Shown here: one piece after another, positions 16,907-25,555 of the stretch | Layout: each line of letters opens with the position of its first letter | Numbering within the stretch: position 1 is the stretch's first letter | Source: Jiella avicenniae | GTDB taxonomy: Bacteria; Pseudomonadota; Alphaproteobacteria; Rhizobiales; Rhizobiaceae | Length of the DNA stretch: 64,000 bases | Assembly (NCBI RefSeq): GCF_021390325.1 | Contig: NZ_JAJUWU010000003.1 | Span: 62,001-126,000 of the forward strand | Direction: 5' to 3' | Notes under the pieces: model-generated | What the model was told of the DNA's origin: nothing | Databases searched by the model: none | What the model saw: only the letters and a program-made list of their open reading frames with translations | Translations under genes and position numbers: made by a program

Positions 16907-17694
16907 CCGGGCTTGCCCGGCACGGTCGCATCCCGCTCCGCCGCGTCCGATGCGGATCGGCCGCCGGCATCGTCGGTCCAGCCGCCCTCGCCGAGGAGCT
17001 CCCGCGAGCGCGTCTCGATCGCCCCGCGAAGGGCGCCGATGAAATGCGGCCGGTCGAGCCCCGGCCGGATGACCGGCAGAAAATCGGCCCTGATCGTGCC
17101 CGGTCGCTTGATGAAGCTGTTGCGGGGCCAGTAGAGCCCCGAATTGATCGCGACGGGCACGACCGGCAGGCCCAGCGCCTCGTAGAGACGGAAGACGCCC
17201 TGGCGATAGTCCACCTCGGCGCCCGGCTTCGTCCGGGTCCCCTCGGGAAAGATGATGATCCGCCGCCCGGTTGCGATGGCCTCCTTCGCCGCTTCCATCA
17301 TCTTCGGGATCGCATCGCCGCGCCGGCCGCGGTCGACGGGAATCATCTTCATGTGCCGGGCGAAGCTGCCGAACAGCGGGATGCTCAGCAGTTCCTTCTT
17401 CAGGATGAAGGTCGGCCGTTCGACGACGGTCAGAAGCGACAGGATCTCCCAGACGGACTGGTGCTTGGACGCGACGATCGCTCCGCCCTCGGGCAGATTT
17501 TCCAGACCTGTGAGTTCGGAGCGCGCGCCGGCGACGTGTTTGAGGAGCCACAGGCTGGAGCGGGCCCAGTTGCGGACGATCCACCAGCCGGTTTCCTCGC
17601 GCGCAAGGAAGAACACCGGCGACCAGAACAGCAATTGAAGGGTGAGATTGCCGTAAAAGACGATATTGAACGCGAAAGAACGCAGCAGCGTCAT
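16882..17694 (-). CDS. plsC: 1-acyl-sn-glycerol-3-phosphate acyltransferase
   Basis: A 270-residue membrane-associated acyltransferase. Block I reads KHQSVWE, i.e. H-x4-E rather than the textbook H-x4-D. Block II is PVDRGRRGD, block III is IIFPEGTRTKPG and block IV is VPVAINSG. Two hydrophobic N-terminal segments anchor it. It acylates lysophosphatidic acid to phosphatidic acid in membrane lipid synthesis. The C-terminal tail (after about residue 245) is low-complexity and overlaps chaC antisense by 25 bp. It is followed by no obvious terminator. Confidence 0.88.
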   Translation of the reverse strand: MTLLRSFAFNIVFYGNLTLQLLFWSPVFFLAREETGWWIVRNWARSSLWLLKHVAGARSELTGLENLPEGGAIVASKHQSVWEILSLLTVVERPTFILKKELLSIPLFGSFARHMKMIPVDRGRRGDAIPKMMEAAKEAIATGRRIIIFPEGTRTKPGAEVDYRQGVFRLYEALGLPVVPVAINSGLYWPRNSFIKRPGTIRADFLPVIRPGLDRPHFIGALRGAIETRSRELLGEGGWTDDAGGRSASDAAERDATVPGKPGHSRETTS

Positions 17695-17817
17695 GGCATC
17701 ATCCGACCTCGAGCTTCGCGCGCCCGCTCCGGCACGCCGCCGCGTTCATAGGACCGATCGCCGGCGAGGCAAAGGTCGCCCTTGCGGTTCTGCCGCAGCC
17801 GATCGGAAAGAGACCCG

Positions 17818-18540
17818 TTATCGCCGGTCGAGACTCGCGACGTGCGGGGCCGCATCGGCGTCCTGCGGCGCCATGCCGAGAAAGCCGCGAATCCGCGTCG
17901 CGACGAACTTGCCGTATTCGGTCATCAGGAGCTTGAGGCCCGAGCCGGTGGGAAGGCTGTCCCGACTCCACAGATCCGCCCGCCGCACGGCGACGGGCGT
18001 GATCGAGCGGATACCGGCGATCCGATCGAATTCGAGCAGCGAGCGCGGCATGTGATAGTCGCTGGTGACGAGGATCAGATCCCGGTAGCCGCGCCGTTCC
18101 GCCCAGCGGCCGGCCATCTCGGCATTGCCCACCGTATCGGCAGCGACGTAGTCGATGTCGACGCAGCAGTCGAACCAGGCCTTGTCGGTCTTGGTCAGAC
18201 GCGCCAACGTCGCGGCGGTCGTCCCCGGATGGACGCCGCTGATCAGAAGACGCCGCCCCCGCCCGCTGCGCAGGAGGTCGAGGCCGTAATCGAGCCGCAT
18301 CGCACCGCCGGTCAGGACGACGATCGCGTCGGCGTCGGCGCTCGGCAACGGTTTGGAAAGCCGGTCGACCTCCTCGGTGAACCGCCAGAAGCCGCCGATG
18401 AGATAGCCCGCAAAACCCGCAACCAGCAGCGTCGCCGCCAGTCGCTTGCGCCAGCGGGGTGCCGCAGGGTGCGGATCGTCGTCGCCCCGCGTCGCGGAGC
18501 GTTCGGACCTGTCAAAGCGTGGGTCGGCGACGATCGTCAT
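17818..18540 (-). CDS. YdcF-family (DUF218) membrane-anchored protein
   Basis: A 240-residue protein: a cytoplasmic N-terminus, one transmembrane helix (about residues 34-52) and a periplasmic DUF218 domain. Domain landmarks are IVVLTGGAMRLDYGLDLL, RLLISGV, DTVGNAEMAGRWA and LILVTSDYHMPRSLLEF. Relatives (SanA, ElyC, YdcF) affect envelope integrity and may bind nucleotides or cofactors; the activity here is not known. It lies downstream of ftsX-ftsE on the same strand, a common neighbourhood in Hyphomicrobiales together with plsC, so it may be co-transcribed. Confidence 0.85.
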   Translation of the reverse strand: MTIVADPRFDRSERSATRGDDDPHPAAPRWRKRLAATLLVAGFAGYLIGGFWRFTEEVDRLSKPLPSADADAIVVLTGGAMRLDYGLDLLRSGRGRRLLISGVHPGTTAATLARLTKTDKAWFDCCVDIDYVAADTVGNAEMAGRWAERRGYRDLILVTSDYHMPRSLLEFDRIAGIRSITPVAVRRADLWSRDSLPTGSGLKLLMTEYGKFVATRIRGFLGMAPQDADAAPHVASLDRR

Positions 18541-18741
18541 CCAATCTCCGCTTCGGTGCGCATGGCAGATTCCATCCGCAACCGAACTTTCTTCCGGCGA
18601 TCAAGAACGCAACATGGCACCGCCCGGACGCGATTTCCATCCTGCTGCGAGGCTGACCGTTTCGTCGGCAACCAGATCCGGTCTTCTTCGATCGGATGCC
18701 GGCCGAACGACAGAGCCTCCGCCAAACCGATGAACCATTTG

Positions 18742-19731
18742 CTAATTTTCCACCGGCGAGATCATGTCGATCTCGGCGAGGTGGCGCATGACCGTCCATC
18801 GCGACGTCAACGCCGTGAGGGTCGCGACCGTTGCAACGAGCAGCAGGACTCCGGCGTAGCCGGTCCAGCCGATGGTGAAGGAACCGAACAGCGCGCTGAT
18901 CTGATCGGCCTCCGGCGTCTGACGGTTGGCGGCGGTGAAGGAGCCGAGCATGGCGAAGAGCACGATCGCGACGATGCCGCCGGCCGCCGCGCCGATGAGG
19001 CCGAGGCGCAGGAAGTGCCGCTCGAATTCCCGCGCGATGAAGCTCGAGCGGGCGCCGACGAAATGCAGCACCTCGACGATGTGCCGGTTGCCGGACATGG
19101 CGCCGCGGGTGGCGAAGATCACCGTGAGGGTGGTCGCGACGATCACCAGGGAGAGCACGAAGACGCCGATGAAAACCACGGTCCGGGCCATGGTGACGAG
19201 CCGCGACACCCAGGCGCGATGATCGTCGAGATCGGCTTGCGGCACGGCTTCCTTCAGTTCCGTCCGCATGAAGGCGAAATTCGGCGGGTCTTCGGTATCG
19301 ATCGAGACGATGACCAGCCGCGGCACCGGCAGTTCCGAGAAGTCCACCCCCTCGCCGAGCCAGGGCTCCAGCAGCCGGCCCGTCGCCGCCTCGTCGAGAA
19401 CCGCGGCGCCTTTGACGCCGGGCGTCTGCAAAGCGATCTGCCGGGCGGTTTCGAGCGCCTGCGCCATGTCGAGCCCCTCGCCGGGCTTCACCTGGATGGT
19501 GATCTCGTCGGAAATGTCGTTCTGCCAGCGCGACGCGGTATCGCCGACGAGGCTGACGGCGCCGACGGTCAAAGCGGCGAGAAACGTCATGATGGCGATG
19601 ACCGTCGTCATCGCCCGGCCGGCGACGTTGCCGGCCGGCACGATCGGGGTCTGGCGCTCGCCCCTGAAGCGGGCGGCGAAGCGCCTCGCCCGCGCGAGCA
19701 CGTCGGCAGTGGTCGCGGCCGTGTCAGTCAT
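18742..19731 (-). CDS. ftsX: Cell division protein FtsX
   Basis: A 329-residue membrane protein with four transmembrane helices (about residues 44-64, 195-220, 235-260 and 280-305) and a large periplasmic loop between the first two. It belongs to the FtsX/MacB permease fold (VVFIGVFVLSLVIVATTLTVIFATRGAM). With FtsE it forms the ABC-type complex that activates peptidoglycan hydrolases at the septum. Its ATG lies within the last codons of ftsE (8-nt overlap). Confidence 0.93.
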   Translation of the reverse strand: MTDTAATTADVLARARRFAARFRGERQTPIVPAGNVAGRAMTTVIAIMTFLAALTVGAVSLVGDTASRWQNDISDEITIQVKPGEGLDMAQALETARQIALQTPGVKGAAVLDEAATGRLLEPWLGEGVDFSELPVPRLVIVSIDTEDPPNFAFMRTELKEAVPQADLDDHRAWVSRLVTMARTVVFIGVFVLSLVIVATTLTVIFATRGAMSGNRHIVEVLHFVGARSSFIAREFERHFLRLGLIGAAAGGIVAIVLFAMLGSFTAANRQTPEADQISALFGSFTIGWTGYAGVLLLVATVATLTALTSRWTVMRHLAEIDMISPVEN

Positions 19732-20383
19732 AGATTTCCAGTCGCCCTTCCGAAAGGATCAGCCGCCGCGCATCCACCTGCTCCATCAGGCCGAGATCGT
19801 GGGTGGCGATGACGACGGCCGTGCCGGACCGGTTGAGCTCCAGGAAGAGGCGCAGGAGACGCCGCGCCAGCGGCGCGTCGACGTTGCCCGTCGGCTCGTC
19901 GGCCAGAAGCACGTCAGGCTGATCGATCAGCGCCCGAGCGATCGCCGCGCGCTGCTTCTCGCCGCCCGACAGGACGATCGGAAGCGCATTGAGCCGCTCG
20001 CCGAGGCCGACCCATTTGATCAGGTCGACGACGTCCTGCCGATACTCCCGCTCCTCCTTGCCGCGCACCCTCAGTGGCAGCGCGACGTTCTCGTAGGTCG
20101 TCATATGGTCGAGCAGGCGGAAATCCTGGAAGACGACGCCGATCCTGCGCCGGATCGAGGGCAGATCCTTGCGGGAAAGCGTGGCGACGTCGCGGCCGAG
20201 CACGGTGATCAGCCCGCGCGTCGGGCGGAGCGCCAGAAACAGCATGCGCAAGAGGCTGGTCTTGCCGGCGCCCGACGGCCCGGTGAGAAACTGGAACGAC
20301 TGCCGGCGGATCTCGAAGCTCAGATCGCGCAGCACTTCCGGCCCCATGTCGTATCGCAGGCCGACATTCTCGAACCGTATCAA
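19724..20383 (-). CDS. ftsE: Cell division ATP-binding protein FtsE
   Basis: A 219-residue ABC ATPase: Walker A GPSGAGKTS, Q-loop VFQDFRLL, signature LSGGEKQRAAIARAL, Walker B VLLADEPTGNVD and the H-loop histidine in IATHDLGL. The order beside ftsX and the DFRLLDHMTTYENVALPL segment identify FtsE. The true start is TTG 20383 (M-I-R-F-E-N-V-G-L), which gives the family length; reading further upstream gives non-homologous sequence. Confidence 0.94.
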   Translation of the reverse strand: MIRFENVGLRYDMGPEVLRDLSFEIRRQSFQFLTGPSGAGKTSLLRMLFLALRPTRGLITVLGRDVATLSRKDLPSIRRRIGVVFQDFRLLDHMTTYENVALPLRVRGKEEREYRQDVVDLIKWVGLGERLNALPIVLSGGEKQRAAIARALIDQPDVLLADEPTGNVDAPLARRLLRLFLELNRSGTAVVIATHDLGLMEQVDARRLILSEGRLEIYD

Positions 20384-20496
20384 GAGGGCGCCTCGTTTCC
20401 TCGCTGATTCCCGAAGTCGCGACGGTGTGACGCCAGCAAAGTGGCCATTTGACGATAGCCCGCGCGCCGACGCCCGCCGCGCCGTTTCACCACTCG

Positions 20497-20504
20497 TTAA
20501 CCAT
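20497..20504 (+). promoter_or_regulatory. Possible CtrA half-site TTAACCAT
   Basis: TTAACCAT lies in the divergent region between ftsE and the next plus-strand gene, followed by a second CTTACC (20510-20515). TTAACCAT is a known CtrA recognition half-site in alphaproteobacteria. One match is weak evidence by itself; the cell-cycle genes around it raise the odds. Confidence 0.3.
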
Positions 20505-20545
20505 AAAACCTTACCGTTTGCTGAATCATCGAGCGGGGTATCCCT

Positions 20546-21286
20546 ATGCGCGGGCAGTCCGACGGCAGAATTTCGCGAGGAACCGGCAAATTCGGCGGGA
20601 CGCAAGGGTCCACGGCCGGTCCCTGCATCGACGGCGTGGCGGAGGTGACCGGCCGGCGCGGGCGCAATCTGAACGACGTCGGGCGGACGGCTTCGGCGAG
20701 CGGGCCGGTCTTCGGGCGACGGCAGGGGGCGGAAGAGCCTTTCGGCCCCGCCACCCGGCCGCACGACGGGTCAGCGGAGACCGTCGAATGGGCCGAAGCC
20801 GTCGAACTGCCTCGCGCCGCTCCGGCGAGCATGGCCGCTGCTTCGCCGAAGGCGCGCCGCATCGCGGCGATGCCGGGGCGCATCGGCCTCTTCGTCTGCG
20901 CCTTCGCCTTCGGTGCCTTGCTTCTGCCGGCCCTTCTCGTCTCCTTCCCGGAAACGCCGGTCGCGGCGACCGTCTCCAACGGCGGCGGCTATCCCGTTCG
21001 GCTGAGCACCATCAATGCCAGCCTGGTGAGCCATGGCGACGGCCGGCTGTTGCGCGTCGAAGGCCGGATCAGCAATCCCGCCGCGGTGGCAGCCGCGGTG
21101 CCGCCGCTGCGGATCGACTTCGCCGATCGTTCGGCGGGCTTGCGCTCGCGGACGCTTCAGACCAGTGTCGACCGTCTGAATGCCGGCACGTCGATCGACT
21201 TCGTGACGATGGTCGCGGTTCCGGACGAAGCAAAGGGAGACGTCAGAGTGGGATTCGTCGAGACATCGAGCGAAGGCGGCCGGTGA
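20546..21286 (+). CDS. Single-pass membrane protein of unknown function upstream of hpt
   Basis: A reading frame of up to 246 residues with one clear transmembrane helix (IGLFVCAFAFGALLLPALLV, about residues 113-132). After it comes a ~110-residue domain with beta-strand pattern (LVSHGDGRLLRVEGRISNPAA) like the DUF3426/FxLYD domains that follow MJ0042 zinc ribbons in the ftsE-hpt neighbourhood of rhizobia. No CxxC zinc-ribbon pair is present in the N-terminal part, which is low-complexity. Its stop overlaps the GTG of hpt (GTGA), supporting real translation of the C-terminal part. The start is uncertain. Confidence 0.55.
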   Translation: MRGQSDGRISRGTGKFGGTQGSTAGPCIDGVAEVTGRRGRNLNDVGRTASASGPVFGRRQGAEEPFGPATRPHDGSAETVEWAEAVELPRAAPASMAAASPKARRIAAMPGRIGLFVCAFAFGALLLPALLVSFPETPVAATVSNGGGYPVRLSTINASLVSHGDGRLLRVEGRISNPAAVAAAVPPLRIDFADRSAGLRSRTLQTSVDRLNAGTSIDFVTMVAVPDEAKGDVRVGFVETSSEGGR

Positions 21287-21819
21287 TTACCATTCGCGGC
21301 AAGACGATCGACGTCCTGTTCAGCGCCGAGGCGATCGGCGTCGAGGTCGACAGGCTGGCGCGTGAAATCGCGGCTTCGGCGCCTGAGGACCTCGTGATCG
21401 TCTCGGTTCTCAAAGGCGCCTTCGTCTTCGCGGCCGATCTGATCCGCGCCATGCATCACGCGGGCGTCGCTCCGCAGGTCGAGTTCATTTCGCTGTCCAG
21501 CTACGGCGCCGGCACCGTCGGCGGCGAGGTCAGCATCCTGCGCGACATCGACGCCGACGTCGCCGGGCGGCCGGTACTGCTCGTCGACGACATTCTGGAA
21601 TCCGGCCGCACCCTCGCCTTCGCCCGCGACCTGCTCCTCTCACGCGGGGCGACGCGCGTCGATCTTGCGGTCCTTCTCGACAAGAAGGGTCATCGCAAGG
21701 CGGGGATCGAGGCCGATTTCGTCGGCTTTTCCTGCCCGGACCATTTCGTCGTCGGATATGGGATGGACGTCGGCCACGCATTTCGCGAGTTGCCGTTCAT
21801 CGGCCATGTCGTCGGTTAG
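21283..21819 (+). CDS. hpt: Hypoxanthine phosphoribosyltransferase
   Basis: A 178-residue purine salvage enzyme. It has the PRPP-binding motif VLLVDDILESGRTL, the catalytic-loop region FISLSSYGAGT, LLDKKGHRKAGIEADFVGF and the C-terminal VVGYGMD purine-binding segment. It makes IMP (and GMP) from hypoxanthine or guanine and PRPP. It starts at GTG 21283, coupled by a 4-nt overlap to the preceding membrane protein. Confidence 0.93.
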   Translation: MITIRGKTIDVLFSAEAIGVEVDRLAREIAASAPEDLVIVSVLKGAFVFAADLIRAMHHAGVAPQVEFISLSSYGAGTVGGEVSILRDIDADVAGRPVLLVDDILESGRTLAFARDLLLSRGATRVDLAVLLDKKGHRKAGIEADFVGFSCPDHFVVGYGMDVGHAFRELPFIGHVVG

Positions 21820-21978
21820 CTCGCGCGCCGTCGGGCCATCGACGGCCGCTCCATCACATGCGAGGGGCGGCAATCTCGCGCGGGCCGATGCGGGGCCGCC
21901 GACGGACGCAAGCTCCGCGCAAGTCCGATCGGCCACTCTCGCTGATCATTCGACTCATTGCGGATGAGGGAGTTTCAC

Positions 21979-22392
21979 GTGGCAAAGCTTTTGATCGCTG
22001 AAGACGACACGGGTGTGCGGCTTCTGGTCGAGCGTGCGCTGCGTCTCGAGGGTCACGAGGTCGTCGCCGTCGAGGACGGAGAGCTGGCGCTCGAAGTCCT
22101 GGCCGAGCATGACGGCGGCTTCGACCTTCTCCTGTCCGACATCCGCATGCCGGCGATGACCGGGATCGAACTGGCCTACGCCGCCGCGGCGCGCTGGCCG
22201 GATCTGCCGATCCAGCTGATGACCGGCTATGCGGAACAGAAGGAAGCGGCGGCGGATCTGGCGGCGATCATTCTGGGTGTGATCGAAAAGCCGTTCAGCG
22301 TTTCGGAACTGCGCCGCCATGTCGGCCGCATTCTCGCGACGAAGGCTTCGGGGAACCGCTCCAACCCGGCCAGCCAGCGCTATTGCGCCTGA
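21979..22392 (+). CDS. Single-domain response regulator (CpdR-like)
   Basis: A 137-residue stand-alone receiver: acidic pair EDD near residue 8, phospho-acceptor Asp in LLSDIRMP (about D52), conserved Thr in LMTGYAEQ and Lys in IEKPFS. There is no output domain. Length, the FDLLLSDIRMPAMTGIELA block and the cell-cycle context resemble CpdR, which in its unphosphorylated form directs ClpXP to substrates such as CtrA. CheY-like or DivK-like proteins are the alternatives. The start GTG 21979 follows GAGGGAG; a GACTC (GANTC, CcrM target) occurs at 21952-21956 just upstream. Confidence 0.8.
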   Translation: MAKLLIAEDDTGVRLLVERALRLEGHEVVAVEDGELALEVLAEHDGGFDLLLSDIRMPAMTGIELAYAAAARWPDLPIQLMTGYAEQKEAAADLAAIILGVIEKPFSVSELRRHVGRILATKASGNRSNPASQRYCA

Positions 22393-22584
22393 GCATCGCC
22401 GCGAGCGCGCACGTCGAACCATCGTCGGCCTGAAACGTCCTTCCGAACCTTCGCGATCGGATGCGACATGACTCGGGGCCGGTGAGGCGCAAAGCGATGC
22501 GTCGACTTCTCCGATTCTCGTCAATTGCCGGTCGTAACGCTGCCGCCGCTCTTCGGCCGTCCGGAGCGTCGTCGCCGGCCGGCG

Positions 22585-22875
22585 TCAGTGGAGATCCACC
22601 TTGCGGCGATATTCCTGCAGCTGCGTCGTCCGCAGGCCCGCGAGCCCGTGCTGGTCGATGGACATCTGCCAGGACAGGAACTCTTCCACCGTCAGCGTGT
22701 AGCGCGAGCAGGCCTCGTCGAGGCTGAGCAGCCCCCCGCGGACCGCCGCGACGACTTCCGCCTTGCGGCGGATCACCCAGCGCCTCGTATTCGACGGAGG
22801 CAAATCCGCCAGGGTCAGAGGACTTCCATCCGGCCCTATGACGTACTTCACCCTTGGTCTAACCAGATCGGTCAT
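22585..22875 (-). CDS. sciP: CtrA inhibitor SciP (DUF1153)
   Basis: A 96-residue DUF1153 protein. The block from KYVIGPDGSPLTLADLPP to NTRRWVIRRKAEVVAAVRGG and ACSRYTLTVEEFLSWQ is the highly conserved core of SciP, a helix-turn-helix protein that binds CtrA and blocks its activation of cell-cycle genes in early G1. DUF1153 members are confined to alphaproteobacteria, which supports the taxonomic call. The gene faces the CpdR-like receiver gene. Confidence 0.92.
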   Translation of the reverse strand: MTDLVRPRVKYVIGPDGSPLTLADLPPSNTRRWVIRRKAEVVAAVRGGLLSLDEACSRYTLTVEEFLSWQMSIDQHGLAGLRTTQLQEYRRKVDLH

Positions 22876-23166
22876 TGCACACTCGATACACTACCCAAAG
22901 ACACAATCAGACAGACGGTATCCGCGGCTTCTAAAAAAACCGTCAAGCCACGCGTAAGCTTTCGATAAGAAGTCGCTGAAAATTCTCGTCGAAATCGACG
23001 GTGCCGTCAGCGTGACGGCAAATCTGACCCGCAAGGCCATATTTGCGCCACGTCGGCGCGTTGAAAAACCGGCCGAAATCGCCGATATGGCGACGAGAAT
23101 TCCATCGCTCGTGATCTGCCGCCGTATGAGGCCCGCGATCGGAACGGGCGCCGCGAAGGCCCTGCC

Positions 23167-24345
23167 ATGTCACTCAACAGCCTCGACATCGCCAAGCCGC
23201 CGGCAGAAACCCGCGTCGTCGTCGCCATGTCCGGCGGCGTCGATTCCTCGGTGACGGCCGCCCTCCTCGCCGAGGCCGGCTACGACGTCGTCGGCATCAC
23301 GCTGCAGCTCTACGACGGCGGGGCGGGGCCGCGCCGGGCCGGCGCCTGCTGCGCCGGGCAGGACATCCACGACGCCCGCCGGGTCGCCGAGGCCCTCGGC
23401 ATCGATCATTACGTGCTCGACTACGAAGAGCGATTCCGGCAGGCGGTGATCGATCCCTTCGCCGACAGCTATCTGGCCGGCGAGACGCCGATCCCCTGCG
23501 TCGCCTGCAATCAGACGGTCAAGTTCCGCGACCTTTTGGCGACCGCCGAGGATCTCGGCGCCGATGCGCTGGCGACCGGCCACTATATCGAGACGCGCCG
23601 GCGCGGCGCCCATCGCGCGATGTACCGGCCGCGGGATCTCGACCGCGACCAGAGCTATTTCCTCTACGGCACGACGCAGACGCAGCTCGACTTCCTGCGC
23701 TTTCCGCTCGGCACGATGACCAAGGACGAGACCCGAAAGGTGGCCGAGCGCTTCGGCCTGTCCGTCGCCGCCAAGCCGGACAGTCAGGACATCTGCTTCG
23801 TCTCCAAGGGCAAGTATTTCGACGTCATCCGCAAGCTGCGGCCGGAGGCCGGCGAGCCGGGCGACATCGTCGATTTGAACGGCCGCAGGCTCGGCCGGCA
23901 CGAAGGCATCGTCAACTTCACCATCGGCCAGCGGCGCGGGCTCGGCGTCGCGGCCGGCGCACCGCTCTATGTCGTCGCGCTCGACGCCGCGACTGCGACG
24001 GTCACCGTCGGCCCGCGCGAGGCGCTTCTCACCCGCCGCATCCGCCTGCGCGATCTCAATTGGCTCGGCGAACGCTCGCCCGAAACCCATGCGGGCGAAG
24101 ACGGAGATCTCTTCGTCAAGGTCCGCTCGACCCGCCCCCCTGCCCCGGCCCGCATCGTTACGGCCTCGGGCGGCTCGGTCGAGGTCGAACTGGTTCTCGG
24201 GGAGGACGGTATCGCCCCCGGCCAGGCCTGCGTTTTCTACGACGGCATGGAGGCTGGCGCCGAAGTGCTCGGCGGCGGCATCATCGCCGAGAGCCTCTCC
24301 GCCGGCCGGACCATGGCGCAGGAGCCGGTCGTGGCGACGGTGTGA
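23167..24345 (+). CDS. mnmA: tRNA-specific 2-thiouridylase MnmA
   Basis: A 392-residue enzyme. The ATP pyrophosphatase P-loop [15 protein letters not shown] lies at about residues 21-35. The two catalytic cysteines are in [11 protein letters not shown] and [14 protein letters not shown], and the substrate-binding region reads GHYIETRR. The C-terminal domains include GQRRGLGV. It inserts sulfur at position 2 of U34 in Glu, Gln and Lys tRNAs (a tRNA-Glu gene is 11 kb upstream, probably by chance). The N-terminal extension before AMSGGVDSS is about 20 residues. Confidence 0.94.
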   Translation: MSLNSLDIAKPPAETRVVVAMSGGVDSSVTAALLAEAGYDVVGITLQLYDGGAGPRRAGACCAGQDIHDARRVAEALGIDHYVLDYEERFRQAVIDPFADSYLAGETPIPCVACNQTVKFRDLLATAEDLGADALATGHYIETRRRGAHRAMYRPRDLDRDQSYFLYGTTQTQLDFLRFPLGTMTKDETRKVAERFGLSVAAKPDSQDICFVSKGKYFDVIRKLRPEAGEPGDIVDLNGRRLGRHEGIVNFTIGQRRGLGVAAGAPLYVVALDAATATVTVGPREALLTRRIRLRDLNWLGERSPETHAGEDGDLFVKVRSTRPPAPARIVTASGGSVEVELVLGEDGIAPGQACVFYDGMEAGAEVLGGGIIAESLSAGRTMAQEPVVATV

Positions 24346-24438
24346 GCGGCGGACGGGCTCGCGGTTCGAAGTCGGGCTGAAACGCCGCGCTCCGAATGAC
24401 CTCTCCCAGCGACTGCCTGATGGGCGCCCCGCCGGCAC

Positions 24439-25386
24439 TCACCCCAGCGGCGAGGCCGCGTTCAGGATCCGCACCGTCTCGACGGCTTCCTCCGGGCCGG
24501 TCTCCGGCGCGCGGCGGTGGACGACGCAATCGATGAAGTGGCGCAATTCGCGGTCGAGCGGCAGGCCGGGCGACACCGGCAGATGGGTGACGGGCGCATT
24601 CTCGAAGGAGAACACCTCCCCGTCGCGCCAGACCTTGTGGCCGTAGAGACCGAGCTTCTCGCCCTCCGGCGCGAGATCGTCGAAGACCAGCATGCCTTCG
24701 GTGCCGATCACCGAGAAGCGCCGGTCGCGATAGGGCGAGATGCGCGAGGCGTGGACCTCGGCCTTCAGCCCGCCGGCGAACTCCATGACGATGTCGGCGA
24801 CGTCGGTGGCGTCGGACAGGACCGTCCGGCGCATCGCCTTGACGCCGATCGGCATCGAACCCGCCATCTTGAGGATCAGCGACAGGTCGTGCGGGGCGAG
24901 GTCCCAGACGACGTCCATGCCGAGGAAGCGGCCGAGCCCCATGCGGTTGGCGATGATGTGGCGCACCGTGCCGATCCGTCCCTCGGCGACGGTGGCGACG
25001 AGCTTCTGGAACACCGGGTGAAAGCGCAGGACATGGCCGACCATGAGGATGCGGCCGGCCTTCCTGGCCACGGCGGCGGTCAGTTCGGCGTCGGCGACGT
25101 CGAGCGAGATCGGCTTTTCGATGAGGACGTCCTTGCCCGCCGCGAAGGCGGCCCGCGCCGTCGGCCCGTGCGCGCTCGCCGGCAGCGCCAGCACCAGCGC
25201 GTCGATGTCCGGCGAGGCGATCGCCTCGTCCGGCTCCATCGCGGCGACGCCGTGGCGATCGGCGAAGGTTTCGGCCCGCTCGACATTGCGGTCGGCGACG
25301 GCGGCGAGGGCTCCGATCTCGGCCAGGGTGCGGACGTGGTTCTGGCCCCATTGCCCACAGCCGATCACGGCGATCCTTGGATGCAT
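24439..25386 (-). CDS. Gfo/Idh/MocA family NAD(P)-dependent oxidoreductase
   Basis: A 315-residue protein: Rossmann motif VIGCGQWGQNHVRTL at the N-terminus, the family's EKP triad (VLIEKPISLD), GHVLRFHPVFQKL, and a conserved Asp-His pair DLAPHDLSLILKM. Closest in layout to WlbA/WbpB-type sugar-nucleotide (UDP-GlcNAcA) 3-dehydrogenases, but no other sugar-nucleotide genes are nearby, so the substrate is open. It sits alone between mnmA and the sigma-54 regulator. Confidence 0.85.
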   Translation of the reverse strand: MHPRIAVIGCGQWGQNHVRTLAEIGALAAVADRNVERAETFADRHGVAAMEPDEAIASPDIDALVLALPASAHGPTARAAFAAGKDVLIEKPISLDVADAELTAAVARKAGRILMVGHVLRFHPVFQKLVATVAEGRIGTVRHIIANRMGLGRFLGMDVVWDLAPHDLSLILKMAGSMPIGVKAMRRTVLSDATDVADIVMEFAGGLKAEVHASRISPYRDRRFSVIGTEGMLVFDDLAPEGEKLGLYGHKVWRDGEVFSFENAPVTHLPVSPGLPLDRELRHFIDCVVHRRAPETGPEEAVETVRILNAASPLG

Positions 25387-25555
25387 CTTCTCACAGCCTT
25401 TCCGTCACGTTTCCATCCGGCCGGCTGGGAGGCGACCTCGGGAGACATCGCTTCACGCCGCCCCCCGTAAGCGGCAGCCCCCTACACCCGGCGGCGGCGA
25501 AGGGCAAGCCGGTGGACGGCCGACGACCGCCCCGCGCCCCGTCGCACCGGCCCGG

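Noticed and set aside
22876-23166. Searched for a riboswitch or small gene between sciP and mnmA
   Set aside because: Short frames on both strands lack ribosome sites and family features, and no conserved aptamer pattern was recognised. The region is probably just two divergent promoters.
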